Shown in pieces: positions 6,323 to 6,632 of a stretch of DNA of 6,632 bases. The notes below the pieces were generated by a model. That model worked only from the letters and a program-made list of their open reading frames with translations, was not told the DNA's origin and did not search any database. A program made the position numbers and the translations under genes. Numbering within the stretch: the first letter of the stretch is position 1; each line of letters begins with the position of its first letter. Source of the stretch: Gemmatimonadota bacterium (GTDB taxonomy: Bacteria; Gemmatimonadota; Gemmatimonadetes; Gemmatimonadales; GWC2-71-9); contig QHVD01000260.1 of assembly GCA_003222235.1 (NCBI GenBank), positions 1 to 6,632 of the forward strand. Reading direction: 5' to 3'.

Positions 6323-6632
6323 ATAGCGTGCTCGCTGTACTGGAGCAGCGCGACGGCGCCTTGCGGAACGTGTCCCAGGAGGTCGTGACCGGAGCGCGAC
6401 GGCTCGCGGACGCGCTGGGCGGCACGGTCGAGGCCCTCGTCCTGGGTGCAGGCAGCGTGAAGGGTGTGGACCGGCTCGGCGGCTTCGGCGCGGACAAGGT
6501 GGTGACCGTGACTAACGCGGCGTTCGGGACGTACGCGCCCGAAGCCCAGAGTGAGGTGATCGCCGACCGGGTGAAGGCCGGCGGCTACCGAGCAGTCGTG
6601 TTCGCCGCGAGCGCGACCGGAAAAGATCTCGC
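6319..6632 (+). CDS. etfA: Electron transfer flavoprotein, alpha subunit (3' end outside window)
   Basis: The frame opens at GTG 6319, four bases overlapping the etfB stop, and stays open to the window edge, giving the first 104 residues. It begins MNSVLAVLEQRDGALRNVS, the usual EtfA N-terminus, followed by a helix (QEVVTGARRLADALGG), a strand (VEALVLGAG), GADKVVTV and AVVFAASATGKDLA, all matching domain I of ETF-alpha. The FAD-binding C-terminal domain is beyond the window. GAGGA at 6302-6306 is 12 bases from the start, slightly far; coupling to etfB translation by the overlap is more likely. The GTG at 6328 is a weaker alternative start. The etfB-etfA order is the common bacterial arrangement. 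Confidence 0.93.
   Translation, partial: MNSVLAVLEQRDGALRNVSQEVVTGARRLADALGGTVEALVLGAGSVKGVDRLGGFGADKVVTVTNAAFGTYAPEAQSEVIADRVKAGGYRAVVFAASATGKDL

Overview
The window is GC-rich DNA (about 70% G+C by eye) from a Gram-negative bacterium. An outer-membrane TonB-dependent receptor fixes the envelope type. Codon use, the densely packed plus-strand genes and the palindromic repeat-filled spacers would suit a soil or environmental lineage such as Gemmatimonadota. That assignment is an impression, not something the sequence proves. All recognisable genes lie on the plus strand.

Layout. (1) 2-1066 is the 3' part of a DUF4139-type protein that runs in from the left edge. (2) 1063-1947 is a calcineurin-like metallophosphoesterase whose GTG start overlaps the previous stop (GTGA). 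(3) 1962-3146 is a glutaryl-CoA-dehydrogenase-like acyl-CoA dehydrogenase, 14 bp downstream. (4) 3146-3278 holds two facing arrays of a 7-bp word, AATGCGG/AGTGCGG: seven direct copies, then four inverted copies. (5) About 3293-5393 is a TonB-dependent receptor. It is complete in content but broken by a one-base frameshift near 4220, and its start is entangled with the repeat. (6) 5419-5538 is a 36-bp-arm inverted repeat, whose inner 21 bp are perfect, in the 170-bp spacer after the receptor. (7) 5564-6322 is etfB and 6319 to the right edge is the start of etfA, again with a GTGA overlap.

How the parts relate. Acyl-CoA dehydrogenases of the glutaryl-CoA type pass electrons from their FAD to electron transfer flavoprotein, so genes 3 and 7 form one metabolic pair: oxidation of glutaryl-CoA (from lysine, tryptophan or aromatic compounds), then delivery of electrons to ETF. 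The receptor sits between them with a different palindromic element on each side, which looks like an interruption of a metabolic cluster. The DUF4139/phosphoesterase pair is translationally coupled but has no assigned role.

I found no wholly new system. The parts most worth a second look are the two palindromic spacers, the way the first supplies plausible start signals for the receptor, and the receptor frameshift. I saw no RNA genes, CRISPR array, transposase or integrase.
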